Notes under the pieces: model-generated | The model's input: only the letters and a program-made list of their open reading frames with translations | The model's database searches: none | Told to the model about the DNA's origin: nothing | From: Oscillospiraceae bacterium | Lineage (GTDB): Bacteria; Bacillota; Clostridia; Oscillospirales; CAG-382 | Assembly (NCBI GenBank): GCA_015064625.1 | Contig: SVRW01000009.1 | Span: forward strand, 1 to 64,000 | Length of the DNA stretch: 64,000 nt | Direction of reading: 5' to 3' | Translations under genes and position numbers: made by a program | Shown: positions 35,314-44,650 of the stretch, in pieces | How positions within the stretch are numbered: position 1 is the stretch's first letter | Layout of the letters: each line of letters starts with the position of its first letter

Positions 35314-38022
35314 TTAATAATTTCTATAAATATAATTAAGTCTTCCCAGAGGTGCGGCGTCGCCTAATTCGTAGAAAGCTTCCATATTGGAAATCTTTAC
35401 TACTGAATCAGCCCATTTGAATGAAACGTTGATTTTGCTGTAATCGGTAATGCCGAGCATTTCAAGGGGAACAGCGATCATCATCTTGTTGCCTTTTACT
35501 CTGTAGGAAACCTCGCCTACGGTTTTGTAGTTGTAGGAATTTGTTTCTTTGTTCTTATAAAGCTTAGAGACTGTTGTTTTAAATTGGCTCAATGCTTCGT
35601 GATTTATAACGTAATCGTAGCCGTACCAGCCGTTTGTACCTTTTTCATCTGTGTTGATGAAAAGCTGCATCCATGAGGAATCAGTATCGTACATTGAAAT
35701 GTTTTCTGCAGTTTCAACGTAGAAATACAGATTTTTCGTATCAGACGTAACCTTTGCAGAAACTATATCGTTTCTTCCCGTCTGGTTTACGTATTCTGTT
35801 TTTCCAACTCCTAATTCTGCTCTGTCGTTGCAATCGTTTTTTGGGTCTGTATAAGTAACTTTAACGCTGTCCCATTGGTCGAATTCGCCCGTTACGTTAA
35901 TAGGCTTTCTGCTGTCCTGAATAATTACGGGAGCGGCACCTTTGAGCTTTGAAACGTTTGAAATCAACTGCATATAATAATTATCAAAATACAAGCCTCT
36001 TGTCATTTCAATATCACGGCTGTATTCGGAGTTGAAGGTATCGCAGAAGAATATTGGGACAGCAGGACTGATATCGGGGCTTAGTCTTGATGCAACCCAT
36101 TCGTTCCAACCTGTAACGAGAACGTATTTTATGCTTTGGGATGGGTTATTTGCGGAATTTTTTATACATTCAAATACTCTGTCCCATTGGGCTTGGAAAT
36201 TATATCCGTATTTGTAGGAATCCTCGGTGACTTCCTTTTTGCTTACCGCTTCGGATTTACCAACGGTTGATCTTCCTCTGTTGGATTTATCCCCATAGAG
36301 TCCTGAGCTTGAGAAACAAATGCTTCCACTATGCTGGGCAACTGAAACGCTTATGGCTTCTCCAACGCCTTCCTTGTTTTTGTATACGGTTTGAGGCCAT
36401 TTAAAATCTATCCAGGGCCATGAGTTTTTCTTGTCAGCTTCTGTTGGCCATTGTGGAAGTCTTATTGTGAAGAAATCGTCAATATTGTTTTCTTCCTGCG
36501 TTACGATAACAGGTTTACCGTCAACGTAAAACCACGTATCGGGATAAAGATTTGGCTTGTATATTTCATCGTAAATCTGACGGACGGCGTTTTCTGAGAG
36601 GGAATTCGTATAGAAAACAATCTGAGGTGCGTCAAAGCCTTGTTCGTTCAGCTCGTGACATACCTTCATAACAGTTTTTGCTACGCGAGTATACGTCCAT
36701 CCGTTTGTAACGTCAAAATAAAGGAAATCTATATTTGCATTGGAAAAAAGCTCCATATGCTTTCTTATTACCCATTCGTCACGGTAATAATAATAACCGT
36801 AAAGAGGTTCGCCCCAGAAATGCCAAGCTCCTTCGGGACCCCAACCTTCACAGTTTAAGTTCTTGGCGGCAGGACCGTATTTTGCGATTATCTTATTTAT
36901 ATCGTAAACGTCAAAGTCTCCATGTTCTCCGCACAACAGAAAATAAAACATTCCAACGTAGTATTCACCATTTTCACCGTAGATACCAACTTTGTTGGAG
37001 TTGGGAAGGGTTCTTTTTAAATCATCTGTTGCCGCATAACCACCTGATATGTAATTTGCATTATTTGGCACAGTATATGAAACTTTTTCGCCGTTTTTAA
37101 CGTAGGAAATAGTTACTGTTCCGTCTTTATTCTCTTTAAAATCAAGAGTGCCTTCAAAGTTGTCAAGGTCTGATACTACTTGTTCCACGTATTCAGGAGT
37201 GTCCCATTCAGCGTCAACGGCATAATTCACTCTTTCGCCTTTGAAGTTTTTGGCGTCGAAGCTTTGCGCGTCTTCTAAAGTATCAAAGCCTGCAATGTAT
37301 TTTATATCAATGGTAAGGTCAGGCATTGCCATAGGGTCTATTCTGAATTCTGTGAAATACACCTTGTCGGCACAAAGTACATCCGCATCCACTATTATAA
37401 AGCCAAAATCTTCTTGCTTTTTAAATTCGAAGGGGCGTACTGAACCGTGCAGTCCCATCCATATTCCGTCTGATCTGTTGACAACCAATTCAGCGTACAT
37501 ATCCTGACTTGCTCTGTATTCGATACGTACGTATCTCATGCTTTTTGAAAAAAGCTTTGGCGTTCTTATGCTGAGATGAGGATCATTATCTAAAGATTTG
37601 AAGCGAACGTATCCTTCCTTTTGGAAGGAATACTCTATTCCGTAAACGTTGAAAAACTCTTTCGTACATTCTTCTTTTGTAAAATCAAAGAAATACGAAG
37701 GAGCTTTTTCGTCGGGAACGGTTTCGTTATATATAGACCCGAATTCGTCAACGGAAACGTCTTGGTTCACGTATTCTTCAAAGCCTGTTGTATCCTCGGA
37801 CTCCTCTTCTTCTTCTTCGGATTCATCTTCGGACGATTCCTCTGATGATTCTTCTGATGATTCTTCTGATTTGTCTTTTGATTCATCCGCAACGCTTTCA
37901 ACAGATACTTGCGACGTTTCTGCGGAACTGTTTTCGCTGACGTCGCCCTCTGTACATCCTGCAAAAGAGGAAGTCAGCATTGATATAATTAGCATTGTGC
38001 TTAAGATTTTTAGTTTTTTCAT
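35314..38022 (-). CDS. GH71/GH99-like glycosidase lipoprotein, paralogue 4
   Basis: A 902-residue lipoprotein starting at 38022 (MKKLKILSTM), with TTGGAGTAAAT before the ATG. Lipobox SFAGC; the linker is the longest of the family, a run of SSEE units encoded by a 15-bp tandem repeat (about 37800-37880). The sandwich domain (SYFFDFTKEECTKEFFNVYG onwards) is almost identical to paralogue 2, as is most of the catalytic region (YGYYYYRDEWVIRKHMELF, FDVTNGWTY, TGWNEW). The C-terminal CBM9-like domain is complete. A lipoprotein twin of the dockerin-bearing paralogue 2. Confidence 0.86.
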   Translation of the reverse strand: MKKLKILSTMLIISMLTSSFAGCTEGDVSENSSAETSQVSVESVADESKDKSEESSEESSEESSEDESEEEEEESEDTTGFEEYVNQDVSVDEFGSIYNETVPDEKAPSYFFDFTKEECTKEFFNVYGIEYSFQKEGYVRFKSLDNDPHLSIRTPKLFSKSMRYVRIEYRASQDMYAELVVNRSDGIWMGLHGSVRPFEFKKQEDFGFIIVDADVLCADKVYFTEFRIDPMAMPDLTIDIKYIAGFDTLEDAQSFDAKNFKGERVNYAVDAEWDTPEYVEQVVSDLDNFEGTLDFKENKDGTVTISYVKNGEKVSYTVPNNANYISGGYAATDDLKRTLPNSNKVGIYGENGEYYVGMFYFLLCGEHGDFDVYDINKIIAKYGPAAKNLNCEGWGPEGAWHFWGEPLYGYYYYRDEWVIRKHMELFSNANIDFLYFDVTNGWTYTRVAKTVMKVCHELNEQGFDAPQIVFYTNSLSENAVRQIYDEIYKPNLYPDTWFYVDGKPVIVTQEENNIDDFFTIRLPQWPTEADKKNSWPWIDFKWPQTVYKNKEGVGEAISVSVAQHSGSICFSSSGLYGDKSNRGRSTVGKSEAVSKKEVTEDSYKYGYNFQAQWDRVFECIKNSANNPSQSIKYVLVTGWNEWVASRLSPDISPAVPIFFCDTFNSEYSRDIEMTRGLYFDNYYMQLISNVSKLKGAAPVIIQDSRKPINVTGEFDQWDSVKVTYTDPKNDCNDRAELGVGKTEYVNQTGRNDIVSAKVTSDTKNLYFYVETAENISMYDTDSSWMQLFINTDEKGTNGWYGYDYVINHEALSQFKTTVSKLYKNKETNSYNYKTVGEVSYRVKGNKMMIAVPLEMLGITDYSKINVSFKWADSVVKISNMEAFYELGDAAPLGRLNYIYRNY

Positions 38023-38059
38023 ATTTACTCCAAAAAATAGGTAATAGGTAAGGGGGGAT

Positions 38060-38251
38060 AGAACACGGCATAGGGGACGGTTCATTTAATGCGGAATGCG
38101 GAATGCGGAATGCGGAATAAAGGTAGCTTTTCTCTCTGCGTTCGAAAAGCAATTATATAAAATATTTTTCGACGGGTGGGAGAAAAATTTCCTCAATTCC
38201 GAATTCCGAATTCCGAATTACGAATTGGAAAAAAGTTCCGCATTCCGCATT
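38060..38251. repeat. Modular repeat between paralogues 4 and 5, core inverted
   Basis: GGGGACGGTTC segment (38064-38090), ATGCGGA heptamers, core 38122-38192 in the reverse orientation compared with the three junctions to its left, and ATTCCGA heptamers ending at the stop codon of paralogue 5. Confidence 0.92.
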
Positions 38252-38253
38252 GT

Positions 38254-40899
38254 TTAATAATTTCTATAAATATAATTAAGTCTTCCCAAAGGTGCGGCGT
38301 CGCCCAATTCGTAGAAAGCTTCCATGTTGGAAATCTTTACTACTGAATCTGCCCATTTGAAGCTGATATTGATTTCGCTGTAATCCCTGATTCCAAGCAT
38401 TGCGAGGGGAACAGCAATCATCATTTTGTTGTCTTTTACTCTATATGAAACTTCGCCCATGGTTTTGTAGTTGTAGGAATTTGCTTCTTTGCTTTTAGAA
38501 ACCTTAGAGACGGTTGTTGTAAACTGACTTTTCGCTTCGTGATTTATAATATAATCGTAGCCATACCAACCGTTTGACCCTTTACCGTCCGTGTTTATAA
38601 AGAGTTGCATCCATGCGGAATCCGTATCGTACATGGAGATATCTTCTGCTGTTTCAACGTAGAAATAAAGGTTTTTCGTGTCGGACGTTACTTTTGCGGA
38701 AACTATATCGTTTCTTCCTGTCTGATTTATATATTGGCTGTTTCCGAAGCCCGTTTCGAATCTGTCGTCGCAATCGCTTTTTGGGTCTGTATAAGTAACT
38801 TTAACGCTGTCCCATTGGTCAAAATCGCCTGTTACGTTAATAGCTTTTCTGCTATCCTGAATAATAACAGGAGCTGTGCCTTTGAGTTCTGAAATATTTG
38901 AAATGAGCTGGAGATAATAATTATCAAAATACAAACCTCTTGTCATTTCAAGATCACGGCTGTATTCAGTATTAAAGGCATCAATGAATGATATTTCCTG
39001 TCCCTCAAACATTCCCGGCTGCTGTCTTTGTGCAACCCATTCGTTCCAGCCTGTAACGAGAACGTATTTTATGTTTTTGGTGTGGTCGTTCACAGATTCT
39101 TCCAAGCAGGAAAAAACTCTGTCCCATTGGGCTTGGAAATTATATCCGTATTTGTAGGAATCCGCTGTTACGGGTTTTGTGCTTTCTGCCTGAGTTATTC
39201 CAACGGTTGATCTGCCCCTGTTGGATTCATTACCGTAAAGACCTGAGCTTGAAAAAATTATGTTTCCACTATGCTGTGCGACGGAAACGCTTATTGCCTC
39301 TCCAACGCCTTCTTCATTTTGGTATACGCCTTGAGGCCATTTGAAATCGATCCATGGCCAGCCGTCTGGACGATCTGCTTCCGTTGGCCATTGGGAGATT
39401 TTCACCGTAAAGAAATCATCAATATTGAAATTTTTATCATCAGCTATGATAACGGGTTTTCCGTCAACCATAAACCATGTATCAGGATAATAGTTCTTTT
39501 GGTATATTTCATCGTAATAGGTGCGTACGGACAGTTCTGAGTTTGCTTTTGTAAAGAAAACGATTTGAGGAGCATCGTAGCCTTGCTCGTTCATTTCGTG
39601 ACATACCTTCATAACTTTTTTTGCGTTCTCGACGTATGTGAAACCGTTTCCTATATCAAAATAGAGGAAGTCTATATTTGCATTGGAAAGAAGCTCCATA
39701 TGCTTACGTATGATCCATTCGTCTCTTGAATGGTAATATCCGTAAAGGGGCTCGCCCCAGAAATGCCACTCGCCTACGTTTCCCCAAGCACCGCAAGACA
39801 AGCTCTGTGCCGCTGTGCCGTATTTGGCGATTATCTTGTTTATATCGTAAACCCCTGGGTCGCCATGCTCTCCCAACCAGAGAAAATAGAAAATTCCAAC
39901 GTAGAATTCTCCATTGCTACCGTAAAAACCAACTTCTCTTGAATCGGGAAGATATCTCTTTAAATCATCCGTTGCCGCATAGCCGCCTTGTGTGTAATTT
40001 ACGTTATTTGGCACGGTGTATGAAATAGGTGAACCGTTATTCTTGTATGAAATAGTAACTGTTCCGTCGCCGTTATCCTTTATATCGAGAGTGCCGTCAA
40101 AGTTATCCAAATCGGATACAACTTGCTCTACGTATTCGGGCGTGTCCCATTCAACGTCGCCTGGTTTATTGAGTCGTTCTACCTTGGATTTTTGCAAGTC
40201 AAAGCTTTCTGCTTTTTCCAACGTTTCAAAGCCCGCTATATATTTTATATCCACAGTAATGCCTTCTGCTATGGTAGGGTCAATTCTGAACTCTGTGAAA
40301 GAAACGTCTTTTGCACACATTGGGCTGATATCCAATATCAAAGTTTTGAATTCTTCGGTTTTTTCAATTTCGTAGATAAAATACGCACCGTTCTGTCCCA
40401 TCATTGTGCCGTCTGATCTGCTTACGTGCAGTTCGGCGTTGGTGTTTTCGCTTGATCTGTATACAATGCGGAGATACTTCATTTTTTCAGAAAGGATGTT
40501 AGGTCTTTTAAGGCATAAGAATGGGTCGAACGTTAAAGCCTTGAAGCTTACGTATCCTTCTTCTTGGTAGGAATATTCCACGCCGTTGATCCAATAAAAC
40601 TGGTCCATGGTTTCTTTGCTTGAAAAGTCAACGAAATAATTGGGGAAGTCTTCGCTGAGCATGGTTTTATTATGTATTGCTCCATATTCATCCGTCCAGA
40701 CGTTTTCGTTGATATATTCTACGGGATCTCCTTCGGGTTCAGGATATTCTTCTCTTGACGTATCCGTTGAAACCTCGGAAGATACTTGCGACGTTTCTGT
40801 GGAACTGTTTTCGCTGACATTCCCGTTTGTACATCCTGCAAAAGAGGAAGTTAACGAGGCAATAATTAACATGATGCTTAATAATTTTAATTTTTTCAT
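38254..40899 (-). CDS. GH71/GH99-like glycosidase lipoprotein, paralogue 5 (first of the array)
   Basis: An 881-residue lipoprotein starting at 40899 (MKKLKLLSIM) with GAGGTTGAA upstream. Lipobox SFAGC. It is the most divergent of the five: HSRDEWIIRKHMELL, FDIGNGFTY, VKISQWPTEADRPD and TGWNEW mark the catalytic region. The C-terminal CBM9-like domain is retained. It is the only member with a clear sigma-A promoter directly upstream, so it probably leads transcription of the whole minus-strand array, possibly with readthrough across the repeat junctions. Confidence 0.86.
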   Translation of the reverse strand: MKKLKLLSIMLIIASLTSSFAGCTNGNVSENSSTETSQVSSEVSTDTSREEYPEPEGDPVEYINENVWTDEYGAIHNKTMLSEDFPNYFVDFSSKETMDQFYWINGVEYSYQEEGYVSFKALTFDPFLCLKRPNILSEKMKYLRIVYRSSENTNAELHVSRSDGTMMGQNGAYFIYEIEKTEEFKTLILDISPMCAKDVSFTEFRIDPTIAEGITVDIKYIAGFETLEKAESFDLQKSKVERLNKPGDVEWDTPEYVEQVVSDLDNFDGTLDIKDNGDGTVTISYKNNGSPISYTVPNNVNYTQGGYAATDDLKRYLPDSREVGFYGSNGEFYVGIFYFLWLGEHGDPGVYDINKIIAKYGTAAQSLSCGAWGNVGEWHFWGEPLYGYYHSRDEWIIRKHMELLSNANIDFLYFDIGNGFTYVENAKKVMKVCHEMNEQGYDAPQIVFFTKANSELSVRTYYDEIYQKNYYPDTWFMVDGKPVIIADDKNFNIDDFFTVKISQWPTEADRPDGWPWIDFKWPQGVYQNEEGVGEAISVSVAQHSGNIIFSSSGLYGNESNRGRSTVGITQAESTKPVTADSYKYGYNFQAQWDRVFSCLEESVNDHTKNIKYVLVTGWNEWVAQRQQPGMFEGQEISFIDAFNTEYSRDLEMTRGLYFDNYYLQLISNISELKGTAPVIIQDSRKAINVTGDFDQWDSVKVTYTDPKSDCDDRFETGFGNSQYINQTGRNDIVSAKVTSDTKNLYFYVETAEDISMYDTDSAWMQLFINTDGKGSNGWYGYDYIINHEAKSQFTTTVSKVSKSKEANSYNYKTMGEVSYRVKDNKMMIAVPLAMLGIRDYSEINISFKWADSVVKISNMEAFYELGDAAPLGRLNYIYRNY

Positions 40900-40935
40900 T
40901 TCAACCTCAATATTCACTTTAGATAATTTGCTTAA

Positions 40936-40964
40936 ATTGTACAATAAAAATCCCCGATTGTCAA
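40936..40964 (-). promoter_or_regulatory. Sigma-A promoter for the glycosidase array
   Basis: Minus-strand TTGACA (40959-40964), 17-bp spacer and TACAAT (40936-40941), 37 nt upstream of the start at 40899. No comparable promoter was seen before the other four paralogues. Confidence 0.85.
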
Positions 40965-41069
40965 TAGAATTTGTGTAATTATAATTAAATATGTAAGTAA
41001 ATTTAAAAAGAGATATTGCATTGTGGAAAAAAATATGTTACAATATGGAAAAGTAGGCTGACGACAAAG

Positions 41070-41350
41070 TAGGAGGCAAGAGTAAAAATTTTCTTTCCTA
41101 CTGCCTATCACGGCACAGGTGACGGTTCATTTAATTCGGAATTCGGAATGCGGAATAAAGGTAGCTTTTCTCTCTACGGTCGAAAAGCAATTATATAAAA
41201 TATTTTTCGACCAACGGGAGAAAAATTCCCTTCCCTCCTGCCTCTTGCCTCTTGCCTTATGGTTTCGACCAACGGGAGAAAAATTTCCTCAATTCCGAAT
41301 TCCGCATTCCGCATTCCGAATTGGAAAAAAGTTCCGCATTCCGCATTGCG
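41070..41350. repeat. Modular repeat between the glycosidase array and the transporter operon
   Basis: GGGACGGTTC-like segment with one change (41110-41135), ATTCGGA heptamers, inverted core (41160-41230), GGCAAGA heptamers in reverse, a half-core, ATTCCGC heptamers and a GGAAAAAAGTTCC spacer. Confidence 0.9.
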
Positions 41351-41376
41351 CATTAACCTTAAAGAAAGGATTCAAC

Positions 41377-42774
41377 ATGAAGCTTAATTACAAACGAACG
41401 GTGCTTGTGGGAATGGCATTCTTTCTCATAACGTGCTTCTGGCAGGCGTATGATGCCATTGTTCCCCTTATCCTTACAAACCATTTCGGACTTCCTCAAA
41501 CCTTTTCGGGCGCGGTTATGTCCATTGACAACGTGTTGGCGGTTTTCCTGCTCCCGCTTTTCGGAACGATTTCCGATAAGGTAAACACGAAATACGGAAA
41601 AAGAACGCCGTTTATATTCTTCGGCACGATTGTTTCCGTCATTTCTTTCGTATGCCTGACTTTTATTGACAACTATCAGCTTTCAAAGGTTATAGCGGCA
41701 GGCATCCCACAGCTTTCACAGGGCGGAATGTCCGACGAAGCGTATACGGAATTCGTGAGAAAAACAGCTTACGAGCTAACGTTGGAAAATCCCCTTCCTC
41801 TCGTTGGATTTATCGCAACCCTTTTGGTTGTCCTCGTTGCAATGGCAGTTTTCCGTTCTCCTGCAGTAGCTCTTATGCCCGACGTAACCGTAAAGCCCTT
41901 GCGTTCAAAGGCTAACGCCATAATTAACCTTACGGGAACAGTCGGCGGAATAATAGTTCTCGCGCTTGGTATGGTTTTTGCAACGTCCAAAAATCAGTAT
42001 ATGGAATATACGCCTTACGTTATTGCGGTTTGTTCCGTAATGCTTGTTGGATTTGTGATTTTCATGCTCACGGTCAAAGAAAACAAATGGGCGAAGGAAA
42101 TGGAAGAAGAATCCCTAAATCTTGATTTATCAAGCAATGCAGAGGAAGGTTCTTCAGGTAAGATTTCCAAGGCTGAATTTAAATCACTTTTGCTCATCCT
42201 TGCTTCCGTTGCTCTTTGGTATATCGGATATAACTCCATAACAAGTAAATATACGGTTTATGCAACCAATATCCTTAAATTCGATTTCAACTTCACACTT
42301 ATCGTAGCACAAGGTGCTGCCATAATCTCATACATACCTGTTGGAATAATATCAACGAAGATAGGCAGAAAAAAGACAATTCTTGCAGGCGTTACAATGC
42401 TTGCTGCCGCTTTCACCATAGGTATTTTCATAACCCCCGAAACGCCTGAGGTAATAATGTATCCCATTTTTGCTCTTGCGGGAATCGGCTGGGCAACAAT
42501 AAACGTAAACTCCTTCCCAATGGCAGTTGAGCTGGCTAAAAAAGGTGACGTAGGCAAATATACAGGTTATTATTATACCGCCTCCATGGCGGCGCAAATT
42601 GCCGCTCCGATTCTTTCGGGTATGCTTTACGATGCCTTGGGAATGAGATATACCTTCTTCACCTTCGGTGCAATATTCGTAGTATTTTCTTTCATAACTA
42701 TGCTTTTCGTAAAGCATGGAGATTCGAAGCCTGCAGCGAATAAATCCGCGCTGGAGCATCTTGATGTAGATTAA
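41377..42774 (+). CDS. GPH/MFS-type sugar transporter
   Basis: A 465-residue membrane protein with about 12 hydrophobic segments, starting at 41377 (MKLNYKRTVL) with AGAAAGGA upstream; the frame is open through the preceding repeat but has no start signal there. Features of the glycoside-pentoside-hexuronide/SLC45-like branch of the major facilitator superfamily: FWQAYDAIVPLILTNHFGLP, the first cytoplasmic loop DKVNTKYGKRTPFI, RSPAVALMPDVT and IGWATINVNSFPMAVELA. It probably imports a di- or oligosaccharide with a cation. It starts a three-gene operon and faces away from the glycosidase array. Confidence 0.9.
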   Translation: MKLNYKRTVLVGMAFFLITCFWQAYDAIVPLILTNHFGLPQTFSGAVMSIDNVLAVFLLPLFGTISDKVNTKYGKRTPFIFFGTIVSVISFVCLTFIDNYQLSKVIAAGIPQLSQGGMSDEAYTEFVRKTAYELTLENPLPLVGFIATLLVVLVAMAVFRSPAVALMPDVTVKPLRSKANAIINLTGTVGGIIVLALGMVFATSKNQYMEYTPYVIAVCSVMLVGFVIFMLTVKENKWAKEMEEESLNLDLSSNAEEGSSGKISKAEFKSLLLILASVALWYIGYNSITSKYTVYATNILKFDFNFTLIVAQGAAIISYIPVGIISTKIGRKKTILAGVTMLAAAFTIGIFITPETPEVIMYPIFALAGIGWATINVNSFPMAVELAKKGDVGKYTGYYYTASMAAQIAAPILSGMLYDALGMRYTFFTFGAIFVVFSFITMLFVKHGDSKPAANKSALEHLDVD

Positions 42775-42778
42775 AAAA

Positions 42779-43582
42779 ATGATTTTTCTTGTAATTTTTA
42801 TAGCTTTGGCGGGAATTCTTTCCGTTCTTTGTGTTTCACTTATGATTTGTCCGAAATGCAAAAAAATGAGTGATTCTTTATTGAAGGATTATGCTCACCG
42901 TGGACTTCACGGTGGAGACGTTCCCGAAAATTCCCTTTCCGCTTTTGAAAAGGCAGTGGAGGAAGGCTTTGGAATTGAGCTTGACGTTCAGCTGTCTGCG
43001 GATGGGGTAGCTTGTGTATTTCACGATTATTCCCTTTTGCGTATGACTGGAGTGGACAAAAAGCTTTCCGACGTTGAATACAAGGAGCTTTCGACTCTCT
43101 CCCTTGGCGGAACGAATGAAAAAATACCAACGCTTTCAGAGGTGCTGGAGCTGGTTGACGGTAAAGTTCCTTTGCTCGTTGAGCTGAAAGGGGAGAGCTT
43201 TGATACGTCCATTTGCGGAAAAACCGCTTCCTTGCTGAAGGAATATGGCGGTAAATACTGCATAGAATCCTTTAACCCTTTGCTTGTCAGAGGTATAAAA
43301 AAATACCTGCCCGATGCTTTTTGCGGTCAGCTTTATACAGACTTATACAGAGATAAGAAAATAAAATCAAAATTGAATTATATTCTTGTAATAATGGCGG
43401 TTAAATTTATTTCAAAGCCTTGCTTTATTGCTTACGACAAGGAGGACAGAAATGCCTTCCCTGTACGGTTTGTAAAGAAATTCTACAAGTTATCTCCTTT
43501 CGTCTGGACGGTTAAGGGGGATAAAGAGATAGAAAAGGCGAAAAGCCTTGGAGAATATGCTATTTTCGAGAGGAATATATGA
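42779..43582 (+). CDS. Glycerophosphodiester phosphodiesterase
   Basis: A 267-residue protein with an N-terminal membrane helix (residues 1-22), then a GDPD domain: AHRGLHGGDVPENSLSAFEKA with the catalytic His-Arg, GIELDVQLSADG with metal-binding Glu and Asp, VFHDYSLLRMTG with the second His, and LLVELKGE. It hydrolyses glycerophosphodiesters to glycerol-3-phosphate and an alcohol. It starts 4 nt after the transporter stop and overlaps the PHP gene by 4 nt (ATGA), so the three genes form one operon. Confidence 0.95.
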   Translation: MIFLVIFIALAGILSVLCVSLMICPKCKKMSDSLLKDYAHRGLHGGDVPENSLSAFEKAVEEGFGIELDVQLSADGVACVFHDYSLLRMTGVDKKLSDVEYKELSTLSLGGTNEKIPTLSEVLELVDGKVPLLVELKGESFDTSICGKTASLLKEYGGKYCIESFNPLLVRGIKKYLPDAFCGQLYTDLYRDKKIKSKLNYILVIMAVKFISKPCFIAYDKEDRNAFPVRFVKKFYKLSPFVWTVKGDKEIEKAKSLGEYAIFERNI

Positions 43583-44433
43583 TAACTGGTTGCGATTTAC
43601 ACATACATTCAAATAATTCCGATGGCTCTTTTTCGCCCGAATGGATAATTCTTGAAGCAAAACGCCTTGGACTTATAGTTGCACTTACGGACCATAATAC
43701 AACAATGGGTCTTGAAAGCTTCATGGCTGAGGCAGAAAAACAGGGTGTTACGGCAGTACCTGGGGTTGAGCTTTCAACCGTGTGGGACGAGAAGGAACTT
43801 CATCTTCTTGGGCTATTTATAGACCGTGAGCATTACGAAAAGGTTGAAAATCTTGTTAAGGATTTTCATATTCTCAAAGAGAAAAGCAACGTTGATCTTA
43901 TGCAACGTCTGAACGAGGGCGGATACAAAATAGACTACGCAAAGGTCAAAAAAAGGAACGTAAACGGACATGTAAACCGCGCCCACATTGCATCCGAGCT
44001 TGTGGAGTTGGGATACGTCAGCACCCCGAAGGAAGCCTTCGACAAGTTGCTCAAGGTCGGTAAAGGATTTTACTTCCCGCCCGAAAGATTAAAAATTGAA
44101 GACGCTATAAGGTTTGTACGTAGCATAAATGCTGTTCCTGTCCTTGCACATCCACTGCTTGACTTGGACGTGGAGCGTCTTTTGGAGATTCTCCCTGCTC
44201 TTTGCGAGGCAGGACTTATGGGGCTTGAAACAAGACATTCAACCTATACCGAGGAAAAAGAAAAAATTGCTTCCGAAATCGCTAAACAGTTTGGACTTTT
44301 AGAAAGCGGAGGAAGCGACTTCCACGGTGAAGCAAAGCCGGATATAAGCATAGGAAAAGGCAAGGGAAATATGTCTGTCCCCGAAAGCTTTTATTATAAG
44401 CTGCTTGATGCAAAAAGCTTACTTGATAAATAA
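43579..44433 (+). CDS. PHP-domain phosphoesterase (RNase AM/YciV-like)
   Basis: A 284-residue polymerase-and-histidinol-phosphatase-fold enzyme. Metal-binding motifs are in order: CDLHIHSNNSDGS, LTDHNTTMG, VPGVELS, the mid-domain NGHVNRAHIA, LAHPLLD, ETRHS and GSDFHGEAKPD. Family members act on nucleoside 3',5'-bisphosphates or RNA 5' ends. Start codon overlaps the GDPD stop. Last gene of the transporter operon; no strong terminator was seen before the promoter at 44472. Confidence 0.93.
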   Translation: MITGCDLHIHSNNSDGSFSPEWIILEAKRLGLIVALTDHNTTMGLESFMAEAEKQGVTAVPGVELSTVWDEKELHLLGLFIDREHYEKVENLVKDFHILKEKSNVDLMQRLNEGGYKIDYAKVKKRNVNGHVNRAHIASELVELGYVSTPKEAFDKLLKVGKGFYFPPERLKIEDAIRFVRSINAVPVLAHPLLDLDVERLLEILPALCEAGLMGLETRHSTYTEEKEKIASEIAKQFGLLESGGSDFHGEAKPDISIGKGKGNMSVPESFYYKLLDAKSLLDK

Positions 44434-44471
44434 AAATCATTTATCATATCCATTATTTTTTTAGAAATGTA

Positions 44472-44499
44472 TTGACAAACTCGCCAAAAAGGATATAAT
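44472..44499 (+). promoter_or_regulatory. Promoter of the type III toxin-antitoxin locus
   Basis: TTGACA (44472-44477), 16-bp spacer, TATAAT (44494-44499). It fires directly into the tandem-repeat RNA at 44531. Confidence 0.85.
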
Positions 44500-44505
44500 A
44501 TAATT

Positions 44506-44650
44506 GAGGGTGTATCTCAGCCCTGAATGAGAAACTTAATAAGTGAACTTCTCTTGGTTCGTTCAAGAAAGTTAAAAGTGAGTGTTTCGCTGCTCGAAAA
44601 GCGAAAGTTATATGATGAGGGCAAGGCATACTTGCCCTCATTTGCTTTTT
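44506..44650 (+). ncRNA. ToxI-like antitoxin RNA with 36-nt tandem repeats
   Basis: Three repeat starts, GAAACTTAATAAGTGA (44531), GAAAGTTAAAAGTGA (44567) and GAAAGTTATATGATGA (44603), are spaced exactly 36 nt apart. Each is preceded or followed by a hairpin (CTTCTCTTG/CAAGAAAG; TTTCGCT/AGCGAAA). The array runs into the terminator at 44617 and then toxN. Promoter, 2-3 repeats of 35-36 nt, terminator and toxin is the layout of ToxIN/AbiQ systems, in which the toxin cuts the repeat RNA into units that inhibit it. The repeat cores are only moderately conserved beyond the GAAASTTA box, and the last repeat merges with the terminator. The 5' end is inferred from the promoter. Confidence 0.75.
44617..44650 (+). 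terminator. Attenuating terminator between antitoxin RNA and toxN
   Basis: Stem GAGGGCAAG/CTTGCCCTC with a 5-nt loop, then ATTTGCTTTTT. The toxN ribosome binding site CGGAGG starts at the next base, so toxin is made only by readthrough. Confidence 0.88.

Noticed and set aside
37767-37964. Overlapping frame within the Ser/Glu linker of paralogue 4
   Set aside because: Shadow of the repetitive linker codons, with no independent coding signals.
41119-41376. Upstream extension of the sugar transporter
   Set aside because: The frame is open through the repeat but has no start signal; the ATG at 41377 has AGAAAGGA and begins the normal transporter N-terminus.
44531-44638. Possible CRISPR array because repeat period is 36 nt
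   Set aside because: The repeats abut without spacers, diverge along their length, and sit between a promoter and a ToxN-family gene, which fits a type III antitoxin.
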